Origin: Niveispirillum cyanobacteriorum
Lineage (GTDB): Bacteria > Pseudomonadota > Alphaproteobacteria > Azospirillales > Azospirillaceae
Direction: 5' to 3'
Length of the DNA: 64,000 bases
Assembly: GCF_002868735.1 (NCBI RefSeq)
Contig: NZ_CP025612.1
Coordinates: 372,001-436,000 of the forward strand
Part shown: positions 28,331 through 36,605 of the stretch, in pieces
How the letters are laid out: each line of letters starts with the position of its first letter
Position numbering within the stretch: the stretch's first letter is position 1
Made by a program: the position numbers and the translations under genes
The notes under the pieces: model-generated
Seen by the model: only the letters and a program-made list of their open reading frames with translations
Databases searched by the model: none
What the model was told of the DNA's origin: nothing

Positions 28331-29527
28331 TCAGGCGTGCTTCTCCAGCGCCGCCACACCCGGCAGTTCCTTGCCTTCCAGCCATTCCAGGAAGGCACCG
28401 CCCGCCGTGGAGACATAGGAGAAGCCGGACGCCACACCGGCATGTTCCAATGCTGCCACGGTATCACCACCGCCGGCCACCGACAGAAGCTTGCCTTGCG
28501 CCGTCAGGTTGGCGGCGATGGCGGCCACGGCGTTGGTGGCGCTGTCGAACGGCACCAGCTCAAAGGCACCGAACGGGCCGTTCCAGACCAGGGTCTTGGC
28601 CCCTTCCAGCTTCTTGCCCACCAGTTCCACGGTTGCGGGGCCGGCATCCAGCATCATCTCGCCGTCCTGGATGTCGGTGACGGCTGTGACACGGTGATCG
28701 GCATTGGCCTTGAACTCCCGCGACATCAGGCCGTCGACCGGCAGCACGATCTCGCACCCACCAGCGGCGGCCTTTTCCATGATGGCGCGGGCCTGGTCGG
28801 CCATGTCACGCTCGCACAGGGAAGACCCAACCGACACGCCCTGCGCGAACAGGAAGGTGTTGGCCATGCCGCCGCCCAGCACCAGGATATCGACCTTCGA
28901 CACCATGTTCAGCAGCAGGTCCAGCTTGGTGGAGATCTTGGCCCCACCGACCACAGCCGCCACGGGACGTTCCGGTGCGGCCAGCGCCTTGCCCAGGGCT
29001 TCCAGTTCCGCCTGCATCAGCCGGCCGGCGGCGCTGGGCAGCAGGCGGGCGATGCCTTCGGTGGAGGCATGCGCGCGGTGGGCGGAGGAAAAGGCGTCGT
29101 TCACATACACATCGCCCAATGCCGCCAGCCCCTTGGCCAGATCGGCATCGTTCTTTTCCTCACCCGCATGGAAACGGGTGTTTTCCAGTATCAGCACGCC
29201 GCCGGCGGGCAGGGCGGCGATGGCGGATGCTGCCTTCTCACCCACGCAATCCTCCGCAAAGGCGACGGGCGCGCCGAGCGCCTTTTCCACGGCGGGCACC
29301 ACCTGACGCAGGCTGTTCTTTGTGTCGGGGCCATTCTTGGGACGACCGAAATGCGACATGACGACAACCTTGGCGCCCTTGGCCGCGATCTCCTTCAATG
29401 TGGGGACCAGACGGTCGATGCGGGTCGTGTCGGTCACCTGCCCATCGGCGACAGGCACGTTCAGGTCGGCGCGGACAAGCACCGTCTTACCGGTGACATC
29501 GATGGTGTCGAGGGTCTGGAAGCGCAT
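28331..29527 (-). CDS. pgk: Phosphoglycerate kinase
   Basis: The 398-residue enzyme transfers phosphate between 1,3-bisphosphoglycerate and ADP in glycolysis and gluconeogenesis. Family markers are [13 protein letters not shown] near the N terminus, [53 protein letters not shown] and the C-terminal [13 protein letters not shown]. Full length. GGGGA eight bases before the ATG is the likely ribosome binding site. A gap (gapdh) or fba gene is not adjacent here, and a terminator isolates it from the small membrane protein gene downstream. Confidence 0.97.
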   Translation of the reverse strand: MRFQTLDTIDVTGKTVLVRADLNVPVADGQVTDTTRIDRLVPTLKEIAAKGAKVVVMSHFGRPKNGPDTKNSLRQVVPAVEKALGAPVAFAEDCVGEKAASAIAALPAGGVLILENTRFHAGEEKNDADLAKGLAALGDVYVNDAFSSAHRAHASTEGIARLLPSAAGRLMQAELEALGKALAAPERPVAAVVGGAKISTKLDLLLNMVSKVDILVLGGGMANTFLFAQGVSVGSSLCERDMADQARAIMEKAAAGGCEIVLPVDGLMSREFKANADHRVTAVTDIQDGEMMLDAGPATVELVGKKLEGAKTLVWNGPFGAFELVPFDSATNAVAAIAANLTAQGKLLSVAGGGDTVAALEHAGVASGFSYVSTAGGAFLEWLEGKELPGVAALEKHA

Positions 29528-29745
29528 GGAAGAAGTCCCCGTCAGGATGTGTTGGGTATCAAATACCGGGCGGCAGGAAACACCATTGCGCGCGGCCTTT
29601 CAACACACAGGCAAGGCGGGGACATGTGCAAAAAAATCGGCCGCTGCGATAGACAGCGTTTCACGGAATTGTCATCGTCGGCTTGAAACGACCGGAATCC
29701 GGGGCGAATCAGCCCGCCGGTCGTGTTTTGCCATGTGTGCGGTGT

Positions 29746-31326
29746 ATGATGTCCGGGTTGGAGATTGAACTGAAACTGGCGGTGGCGCCGTCCGACATGG
29801 ACCGGCTGCGGGGGCTGGCCTGCCTCTCCGACACCATCGCCAAGCCGAAGGTCAAGTCGCTCGACAGCATTTACTTTGATACCGAGGACCGGCGATTTCT
29901 GGCCAACGGCCTGTCGTTGCGCGTGCGTCGTGTGGGCCGCACGCTGATCCAGACTCTGAAGTCCGCACCCCAGCCGGGTGCCGGCGCCCTGGTGCGCGGT
30001 GAGTGGGAGGTGGAGGTGGCGCATCCGCGCCCCGACCTGTCGCTGCTGCCCGACCCCAGCGTGCTTGACGCGCTGGACGGGGTTGGCAATGACGATCTGG
30101 TGCCGGTGTTTGAAACCCGCATCCGCCGGCAAATCCGGCACCTGTCGCCCCGCCCCGGCATCACCATCGAGGTGGCGCTGGACCAGGGGGAGATTGTGGC
30201 TCCGGGCGGCCTGACCCTGCCGGTGCATGAACTGGAACTGGAACTGTCGGAAGGCACCGAGACCGCTGCCCTTTATGATCTGGCCCGCGCCATCCATGCC
30301 GAAGTGCCGGTGCGACTTGAGATGCAGACCAAATCGGCGCGCGGCTATGCCCTGTCTTCGGGCGCTACGCCGGTCAGCGTGAAGGCCGCCAAGCTGACCC
30401 TGGACCCGGACGCGACGGTGGAGGAGACGCTGTCCACCATCGTGCGCCATTGCCTGGGTCATCTGATGGCGAATGAGCCGGTTACGCGGCTGGGTCAGGA
30501 CCCCGAGGGGGTGCATCAGATGCGCGTGGCATTGCGCCGCCTGCGCTCCGCCCTGCAAATCTTCCGGCCCTTCATCCCGGCGGATCAGTTGGATGATCTG
30601 GGTCCGCGTGTGAAGGCGCTTGCCGACGCGTTGGGATCGGCGCGGGAATGGGATGTTTTCCTGGGCGATCTGTTGCACCCGGTCGCCACGGCTCTCTCCG
30701 GTCATGCCGGTCTGGCAGAACTGGAAATGGCGGCGCGCGCCGCACGGGAACGCGGCTATGCCCTGGTCCGCACGACCCTGGCCGATCCATCGCATACAGC
30801 ACTCCTATTGGACCTAGCGGCCTGGGTCGATGGCCGGCAATGGCGCAACCAGCCGGTCAGCGAGCAATCGACACTGCTGTTGTCCCCCGTCACCGAAATG
30901 GCGGGTGCCCTGCTGGGCAAGCGGCACAAGCAAGCGCGCAAGCGGGGAAGGGGCTTCGCCAAGCTAGCCGCCGCCCCCCGGCACGAGTTGCGCATCTCGT
31001 TGAAAAAGCTGCGCTATGCGGCAGATTTCTTCCGTTCGCTCTATGAAGGCAAGGCGCTCCGTCGGTTCCTGGAGGAACTGTCCACTTTGCAGGACCATCT
31101 GGGCCATTTGCAGGATGTGGCCACCGTGGACAAGCTGGTGGCGGAACTGGAGCGGACGGGGGGCGAGACGTTGCCGCCCGCTTGGCGGTTGGGCGCCGGT
31201 CTGGTCACGGGCTGGCACGCGCGCGGCCTGCATGATCTGGAAGAACATATCGTCGCCGACTGGCACCGCTTCACGGATGCCAAGCCGTTCTGGCAGGAAG
31301 CGGAAGGAGAGGCGGAGGATCGCTGA
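29746..31326 (+). CDS. CYTH and CHAD domain protein (polyphosphate-related)
   Basis: About 526 residues. The N-terminal CYTH domain carries the ExExK signature in GLEIELKLAV and further strands with basic and acidic residues (SIYFDTEDRRFLANGLSLRVRRVG, ITIEVALDQGEI). The C-terminal CHAD domain is helical and rich in His, Arg and Lys (GVHQMRVALRRLRSALQIF, RHELRISLKKLRYAADFF). CYTH enzymes hydrolyse inorganic tripolyphosphate and CHAD domains bind polyphosphate granules. Two adjacent ATGs at 29746 and 29749 are possible starts; the ribosome binding site is weak. A small parA gene follows 30 bases downstream and is probably co-transcribed. Confidence 0.88.
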   Translation: MMSGLEIELKLAVAPSDMDRLRGLACLSDTIAKPKVKSLDSIYFDTEDRRFLANGLSLRVRRVGRTLIQTLKSAPQPGAGALVRGEWEVEVAHPRPDLSLLPDPSVLDALDGVGNDDLVPVFETRIRRQIRHLSPRPGITIEVALDQGEIVAPGGLTLPVHELELELSEGTETAALYDLARAIHAEVPVRLEMQTKSARGYALSSGATPVSVKAAKLTLDPDATVEETLSTIVRHCLGHLMANEPVTRLGQDPEGVHQMRVALRRLRSALQIFRPFIPADQLDDLGPRVKALADALGSAREWDVFLGDLLHPVATALSGHAGLAELEMAARAARERGYALVRTTLADPSHTALLLDLAAWVDGRQWRNQPVSEQSTLLLSPVTEMAGALLGKRHKQARKRGRGFAKLAAAPRHELRISLKKLRYAADFFRSLYEGKALRRFLEELSTLQDHLGHLQDVATVDKLVAELERTGGETLPPAWRLGAGLVTGWHARGLHDLEEHIVADWHRFTDAKPFWQEAEGEAEDR

Positions 31327-31356
31327 ACCCTCCGCCCGCTGTTGCAAGGGAAAGAC

Positions 31357-31974
31357 ATGCGCACCATCCTGGTTTCCAATATCAAGGGCGGCGTCGGCAA
31401 GACGACAATTGCGACGCATCTGGCCGCCTTCTTCGCCGGTCATGGGCACAAGACGGCCTTGGCCGATCTGGACCGACAGAAATCATCCCTGGGCTGGTTG
31501 AAGACCCGGCCGGACACGGCGGCCGCCATCCTGGGACTGGATTGGGTGAAGGAGATCGGCAAACCGCCATCGGGCACGGGCCGGCTGGTCATTGACGCGC
31601 CGGCGGCCATGCGGCCCAAGGATGTCGAAGATTTGATCCGCATGTCCGACATCGTCGTCCTGCCCGTCCTGCCCGGTGCCTTTGACGAGGCGGCAACGGC
31701 CCGTTTCCTGGACAAGCTGGAAGAGGTGAAGGCCATCGCCAAGGCGAAGGTGCCCGTCGCCATCGTCGGCAACCGGCTGCGGGCCCGCACGAAGGCGGCG
31801 GACCGCCTGGATACGTTCCTGGCTGGCGCGGGGCATCAGGTGGTGGCCCGCCTGCGCGACAGCCAGATGTACACCGACCTTGCCGCCGACGGTCTGACCC
31901 TGTTCGACCAGAAGGCCAAGCGTGCGGCTGATTTGCGCGCGGATTGGGAGCCGTTGCTGGCGTTCGTGGGATAG
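31357..31974 (+). CDS. Orphan ParA/MinD-type ATPase
   Basis: The 205-residue protein has the deviant Walker A box SNIKGGVGKTTIATHLA with the signature lysine, a switch region ALADLDRQKSSLGWLKTRP, and LVIDAPAAM as Walker B region. Such ATPases position plasmids, chromosomes or protein cargo on the nucleoid. There is no parB or parS-like element nearby, and the gene sits right after a CHAD protein gene, so its cargo may not be DNA. AAGGGAAAG before the ATG at 31357 supports this start; a TTG at 31342 is also in frame. Confidence 0.85.
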   Translation: MRTILVSNIKGGVGKTTIATHLAAFFAGHGHKTALADLDRQKSSLGWLKTRPDTAAAILGLDWVKEIGKPPSGTGRLVIDAPAAMRPKDVEDLIRMSDIVVLPVLPGAFDEAATARFLDKLEEVKAIAKAKVPVAIVGNRLRARTKAADRLDTFLAGAGHQVVARLRDSQMYTDLAADGLTLFDQKAKRAADLRADWEPLLAFVG

Positions 31975-32286
31975 GTGCTGCCTCTATTGGCGGCACTGAT
32001 CGATCAGTTGGGTATGGCTGACACAGATCTGTGCCTGCTGTCAGGGGCATGAGCGGAATTGCAGACTTACTGCCCGCCTTTTGCTAAGATGGATTCCTCA
32101 CCACCAAAGCTGCGTCCATAGCCATTCGGAGCCACAGGCTTTCGGAGCGGCGCAACCCGTCACTCCTGAAACACCCCTTTGTTTTTTGTTTCATCTCGTT
32201 GCATCACGGCGATGCAGGTCGGAGCTGTACCGTCTTCGTCTCCGAATTCGGCGGCAGGTCCACGGCTGGCTTGCTGGCCAGACGTC
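31975..32286. other. Intergenic region without recognisable elements
   Basis: This 312-base stretch between parA and the convergent cytochrome/cupredoxin gene holds no convincing reading frame, RNA gene or terminator. Its base composition is lower in GC than the flanking genes around 32090-32230. I see no repeats. Confidence 0.5.
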
Positions 32287-33609
32287 TTACTCCACCACCT
32301 CAACGCTCATCTTCATCTTGGGATGGATGTTGCAGACGGCGCGGAAACGGCCCTGATGGTCGAACAGGACCTCCACCGACTGCCCAGGGTCCTGCACGCC
32401 GCTGTCATAATCCATGTCGCTGGCGAAGACGCGGATGTTATGGACGCGTGTATCCTCGTTATGGATGACCAGGGTGCCGCCCTTGCGCAGGCGGACGGCG
32501 GCGGCACTGAAGGCGGTATCCCGCTGCGTCACCTCCAGCCGGGCGGGTGCGGGGCCGGCGGTGACGGGACCGGGATCGGTGGCCGGCACGGCGTTCACAT
32601 GCACCGGCAGAGCCGCGGGATCGGCGTTCAACGTGCCCAGGAAGGCCAGGATGTCGGTCTGTTCGGCATCGGTCAGGTCCAGATGCGGCGGCAGATCGCG
32701 TGACAGGGTGGGGCGCTGCAACACGCCCTGCACATAATGGCGCAGCACATCTTTCAGATCGGTGATGGAGCCGTCATGCATATAGGGTGCGGTACGGCCA
32801 ATCTCCCGCAGGGTCGGGGTTTTCCAGCTATTGGCCAGTTCGGCATGCCCAACCACACCGCCACGGCCCGGCCCCGTCGCCGGCAGGCCGATATCGTGGA
32901 AGGCACCGTCAGTAAAGGCCCAGCCCTTGTGACAGTTGCTGCACGCCGCCTTGCCATCGAACAGGGCGAAGCCGCGCTTGGCAGCGTCAGGGATGGCCGC
33001 TTCATCACCCGCGACCCACCGGTCAAAGGGTGTGATGGGCGAAACCAGGGTGCGTTCGAAGATCGCCAGCGACTTGGCAATGTTATCCAGGTTGATCACC
33101 GGATCCTGTGGGAAGGCGCGGGCAAAGGCCGCCTCCAGATCCCGGTCACCCTTCAGTTCCGCCGGCAGGGCGGCCAGATCCTGGTTCATCTCGATGGGGT
33201 TGGCGATGGGACCCAGGGCCTGCCTTTCCAGGCTGCCGGCCCGCCCATCCCAGAATAGCTGCTCCGCCCAGGCCAAGTTCCAGAGGGTGGGCGTATGCAT
33301 GGGACCTGCCTGCCCGCCTTCACCCACGGCCCGCGGCCGGGCGTCGGAGAAGCCCTTGGCCGGGTCATGGCAACTGGCACAGGACATCGAATTGCCGCCG
33401 GACAGGCGCGTGTCGTTGAACAGGCGCCGGCCCAGTTCCAGCTTGGCGTCGGAGAACGGGTTGTCCGCAGGGTAGGGCGCGCTGTCAGGCCGGCTCCAGG
33501 CGGATAGGTTGCCGGGCCGGTCGGCTTCCGCCCGCGGCCCGGCCAGCCCCAGGGTGAAGGCCATTATGACAGTTGCCAATACCGGAAATGAACGCCGCAC
33601 CTTACCCAT
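32287..33609 (-). CDS. Diheme cytochrome c peroxidase/MauG-like protein fused to a cupredoxin
   Basis: 440 residues with a signal peptide (MGKVRRSFPVLATVIMAFTLGLAG). Residues about 40-330 form a di-heme cytochrome c peroxidase/MauG domain: heme sites CASCH and CSNCH, ELGRRLFNDTRLS, TPTLWNLAWAEQLFWDGRA, and TAPYMHDGSITDLKDVLRHYV. Residues about 355-440 form a type 1 copper domain with His in IHNEDTRVHNIRVF and the ligand loop CNIHPKM (Cys-x2-His-x2-Met, as in amicyanin CTPHPFM). The fusion would carry its own electron-transfer partner in the periplasm. It follows the helical protein gene by 19 bases in one transcription unit. Confidence 0.88.
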   Translation of the reverse strand: MGKVRRSFPVLATVIMAFTLGLAGPRAEADRPGNLSAWSRPDSAPYPADNPFSDAKLELGRRLFNDTRLSGGNSMSCASCHDPAKGFSDARPRAVGEGGQAGPMHTPTLWNLAWAEQLFWDGRAGSLERQALGPIANPIEMNQDLAALPAELKGDRDLEAAFARAFPQDPVINLDNIAKSLAIFERTLVSPITPFDRWVAGDEAAIPDAAKRGFALFDGKAACSNCHKGWAFTDGAFHDIGLPATGPGRGGVVGHAELANSWKTPTLREIGRTAPYMHDGSITDLKDVLRHYVQGVLQRPTLSRDLPPHLDLTDAEQTDILAFLGTLNADPAALPVHVNAVPATDPGPVTAGPAPARLEVTQRDTAFSAAAVRLRKGGTLVIHNEDTRVHNIRVFASDMDYDSGVQDPGQSVEVLFDHQGRFRAVCNIHPKMKMSVEVVE

Positions 33610-33628
33610 GATGAGACTCTGTTGTTAT

Positions 33629-34420
33629 TTACCGCAGCCGGCTCAATGCCAATTCGACATTGGAGACCATGGCCGACACTTCCCCCGGCGGGGTCACCTT
33701 GCCCTTGGGCGGCTGTAGCGTGGCCCAGACGGGGGCCAGCTTATCCATGGCCTTGGCGGCATTGCCTGACGGGTCGCTGGTAGCGGCAGAGGCGGCCAGA
33801 CGGTGCAGATAGACCTTGGCGATGGCGTAGAAGCCGCGTCCATCCTGGTACTCGATGGGGCTGGTGATCACTCCATCCTCCACCGCCGCCGCATATTCTG
33901 ACGCCGCCGTGCGCAGCAGGGTGGCGATGACAGGCGTCAGAAAGGCCGGCTTGGCACGGTCAGCCGCGGCGATCGTGGCCTCTGCCTTGGCTATGGCCTT
34001 CTCAACCGTCTCAAGCGCCTTTACGACATCGGCCACCGGGGCTTTCGCGCGCGCCAGCGCTACCAGGGCGTCAAGCTCGGCCTCGAACCCGGCCTTACGG
34101 GTGTCCAGCACGGGGCGGGCACCGTCATAGATTTCTTCCGCCGGGTGCAGGAAATGCGGAATGGCATCGCCGCCGCGCCCCGCATTGTAAAGCTCCCGGC
34201 CCACCGACAGGTGGCCGCGTATCAGACCCAGGGAGCCTTGCAACTGCTGATCTTCGGACAGGTTGTCAAAGGCGCCTAGTTCCCCGCCCTCGCCACCCTC
34301 GGCGGCGGCCGGCACGGCGGCGCCATGGCCGGCGTGATGGTCCTGGGCCATTGCCATACCGGTCTGGCCCATGGCTACGCACAGGCCGACACCTACCCAA
34401 AGCTTCGCATTGATCCGCAT
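33629..34420 (-). CDS. Helical periplasmic protein, unknown
   Basis: A 263-residue exported protein: signal peptide MRINAKLWVGVGLCVAMGQTGMAMAQ, then a His-rich start (DHHAGHGAA) and a Gly/Glu/Ala linker. The rest is predicted almost wholly helical, with a conserved-looking block GLIRGHLSVGRELYNAGRGGDAIPHFLHPAEEIYDGARP whose His and Glu residues could bind metal or heme, and a Lys/Ala-rich region AKAEATIAAADRAKPA. I do not recognise the family. GGAGG six bases before the ATG at 34420 fixes the start. It leads the operon with the diheme/cupredoxin gene and is divergent from msrP. Confidence 0.65.
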   Translation of the reverse strand: MRINAKLWVGVGLCVAMGQTGMAMAQDHHAGHGAAVPAAAEGGEGGELGAFDNLSEDQQLQGSLGLIRGHLSVGRELYNAGRGGDAIPHFLHPAEEIYDGARPVLDTRKAGFEAELDALVALARAKAPVADVVKALETVEKAIAKAEATIAAADRAKPAFLTPVIATLLRTAASEYAAAVEDGVITSPIEYQDGRGFYAIAKVYLHRLAASAATSDPSGNAAKAMDKLAPVWATLQPPKGKVTPPGEVSAMVSNVELALSRLR

Positions 34421-34569
34421 TCGATCCTCCATTGGCTCTGGGTATATTGCAAATTACTCGCAAACGCGGAAGCTAAATTGACGCAGCAAGTGACAGGGCG
34501 CACTGTCCAAACCGGGTCTTACGGCATATCTGTCTGTCAGTACCTGTGTCCGACAGAGGAATGCCCCCG

Positions 34570-35499
34570 ATGCTGCTGCGCCATGCCCCCGATCTGAGCG
34601 AGCGCGAGGTAACGCCGCGCGATCTGTACCTGAACCGCCGCCACCTTTTGGCCGGGTTCGGGGGGATGATGCTGGCAGGCGCGGGCGCCGCACAGGCAGC
34701 GGTGAAAAGCCCGTTCAGCACGGATGAGACGCCGACCAGCCTGAAAGACATTACCAGCTACAATAACTTCTACGAATTCGGCACCGACAAATCCGACCCC
34801 GCCCGCAATGCCGGGCGCCTGACCGTGAAGCCGTGGAAGGTGAAGATCGACGGCATGGTGGGCAAGCCGGGCGAGTATGACCTTGATGACCTGCTGAAGG
34901 GCATGACGATTGAGGAGCGTATCTATCGCATGCGCTGTGTCGAAGGCTGGTCCATGGTCATCCCCTGGAATGGCTTTCCGCTGGCCAGCCTGCTGAAACG
35001 GGTGGAGCCACAGTCTGGTGCCAAGTTCGTGGCGTTTGAGACGCTGGTCCGCCCGTCGGAAATGTCGGGCCAGAGTGGATTCTTCAAGATCCTCGATTGG
35101 CCCTATGTGGAGGGGTTGCGCCTGGATGAGGCGATGAACCCCCTGACCCTGCTGGCCACCGGCCTTTACGGGGAGAGCCTGCCCAACCAGAACGGGGCGC
35201 CGTTGCGCCTTGTTGTGCCTTGGAAATACGGTTTCAAGGGCATCAAGTCCATCGTGCGTATCAGCCTGACCGACAAGCAGCCGGCTACCAGTTGGAATAT
35301 CCAGGCGCCGCAGGAATATGGCTTCTATTCCAATGTGAACCCAGAGGTCGATCATCCGCGCTGGAGCCAGGCTACGGAGCGGCGGATCGGGGATGGTGGC
35401 GGCCTGTTTGCCAAGCGTCGTCCGACTCTGCCGTTCAACGGCTATGCCGACCAGGTGGCGAGCCTTTATGCCGGCATGGACCTGCGGAAATTCTATTGA
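34570..35499 (+). CDS. msrP: Periplasmic methionine sulfoxide reductase, molybdopterin subunit
   Basis: About 309 residues. The twin-arginine leader is [25 protein letters not shown]; the sulfite-oxidase-fold core contains [22 protein letters not shown] and [19 protein letters not shown], whose cysteine ligates molybdenum. MsrP repairs oxidised methionine in periplasmic proteins, with electrons from MsrQ. Starts at 34561 and 34570 are both in frame; GAGGA abuts the first but is nine bases from the second, so I prefer 34570. The stop overlaps the msrQ ATG by one base. Confidence 0.93.
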   Translation: MLLRHAPDLSEREVTPRDLYLNRRHLLAGFGGMMLAGAGAAQAAVKSPFSTDETPTSLKDITSYNNFYEFGTDKSDPARNAGRLTVKPWKVKIDGMVGKPGEYDLDDLLKGMTIEERIYRMRCVEGWSMVIPWNGFPLASLLKRVEPQSGAKFVAFETLVRPSEMSGQSGFFKILDWPYVEGLRLDEAMNPLTLLATGLYGESLPNQNGAPLRLVVPWKYGFKGIKSIVRISLTDKQPATSWNIQAPQEYGFYSNVNPEVDHPRWSQATERRIGDGGGLFAKRRPTLPFNGYADQVASLYAGMDLRKFY

Positions 35500-36089
35500 T
35501 GGCTATCGCCAATCTGCGCATCCAGCCGCGTTTTCCGACCTGGCCGGTCTATCTGGCGGGGCTTATACCGGCATTGTTCTATGTCTATCAGATTTTCTAC
35601 GGCGATCTGGGGGCCGATCCGGCCAAGACATTGGAACATGCCATGGGCGAATGGGCCCTGCGGTTCCTGATCCTGGGATTGGCCATCACGCCATTGCGTC
35701 GGGAACTGGGTATCGGGCTGCTGAAGTACCGGCGTGCGGTTGGGCTGATTGCGTTTCTGTATGTCGTGCTGCACCTGACCGTCTATCTGCTTCTGGATCA
35801 GGGGTTAGACTGGCCGGCCATCTGGGCCGACATCGTCAAGCGGCCCTACATCACCATCGGTATGGCAGGCTTTGTCCTGTTGCTTCCGCTGGCGGCCACC
35901 AGCTTCAACGCCGCCATCCGCTGGGTCGGCGGGCGCAACTGGAACAGGCTGCACAAGCTTGTTTACCCGGCGGTGCTGGCGGGGGCCGTGCATTATGTGA
36001 TGCTGGTGAAAAGCTGGCCGTTGGAACCACTGGTCTATCTGGCGATTGTGGTGGCTCTGCTGGGCTGGCGTGTTTGGCGGCGGACGTGA
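35499..36089 (+). CDS. msrQ: Heme-binding membrane subunit MsrQ
   Basis: The 196-residue protein has about six helices in the ferric-reductase-like fold (PVYLAGLIPALFYVYQIFYGDLGADPAKTLEHAMGEWALRFLILGLAITPLRR, YRRAVGLIAFLYVVLHLTVYL, RLHKLVYPAVLAGAVHYVMLVK). Histidines in those helices coordinate b-type heme. It passes electrons from the quinone pool or a flavin reductase to MsrP. Translation is coupled to msrP by the TGATG overlap. It is convergent with the MarR gene, three bases away. Confidence 0.93.
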   Translation: MAIANLRIQPRFPTWPVYLAGLIPALFYVYQIFYGDLGADPAKTLEHAMGEWALRFLILGLAITPLRRELGIGLLKYRRAVGLIAFLYVVLHLTVYLLLDQGLDWPAIWADIVKRPYITIGMAGFVLLLPLAATSFNAAIRWVGGRNWNRLHKLVYPAVLAGAVHYVMLVKSWPLEPLVYLAIVVALLGWRVWRRT

Positions 36090-36092
36090 CCC

Positions 36093-36557
36093 TTAGCCTT
36101 CATCCCCGCCGTCCCCGCCCGCCATTTTGAACCCGTCCAGCAGGGCCAGAAGGGCGGTGCGGCCAGCAACGCCCAGCGCCGTAGTCAGTTCCTGTTCATA
36201 GGCGTCGTGCCGGGCCTGGATTTCGCGCATCCGTTCCTGACCATGGTCGGTCAGGTGCAGACAGTAGGACCGCCGATCAGCGGGGGAGGGGGAGCGGACC
36301 AGCAGCCCGCGCCCTTCCAGCCCGTCCAGCAGCGGCACCAGATTGGCACGCTTCAGGCCCAGCGCGTCACTGATCTGTGACTGGCTGAGGCCGGGATTGT
36401 CACGGATCACCGTCAATATGGCGAACTGCGTCGGGCGGATATCGAATTCCGACATGAACTGCGTGAACAGGGTGAATGCCGCAATCTGGGCCCGCCGCAA
36501 CCTGTAACCAACAGATCCCTGCAGGGCCGAAAGATCGATACCGCCGCGTTCATCCAT
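36093..36557 (-). CDS. MarR family regulator of hydroxycinnamate catabolism (probable)
   Basis: A 153-residue winged-helix regulator: RLRRAQIAAFTLFTQFMSEFDIRPTQFAILTVIRDNPGLSQSQISDALGLKRANLVPLLDGLEGRGLLVRSPSPADRRSYCLHLTDHG is the complete MarR core with the wing DRRS. It ends the minus-strand unit after fcs (48-base gap), a common place for HcaR/FerC/FerR-type repressors that are released by hydroxycinnamoyl-CoA. I chose the ATG at 36557, which has GGAG eight bases upstream; GTG a few codons earlier is possible. Control of this region is inferred from position. Confidence 0.85.
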   Translation of the reverse strand: MDERGGIDLSALQGSVGYRLRRAQIAAFTLFTQFMSEFDIRPTQFAILTVIRDNPGLSQSQISDALGLKRANLVPLLDGLEGRGLLVRSPSPADRRSYCLHLTDHGQERMREIQARHDAYEQELTTALGVAGRTALLALLDGFKMAGGDGGDEG

Positions 36558-36605
36558 ACCGCTCACTCCACCTTTGCGCATTTGCCGGTGCAAACTATCG
36601 CCAAG

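Noticed and set aside
31975-32286. Possible small gene between parA and the diheme/cupredoxin gene
   Set aside because: Candidate frames lack a ribosome binding site or run antisense into the cytochrome gene.
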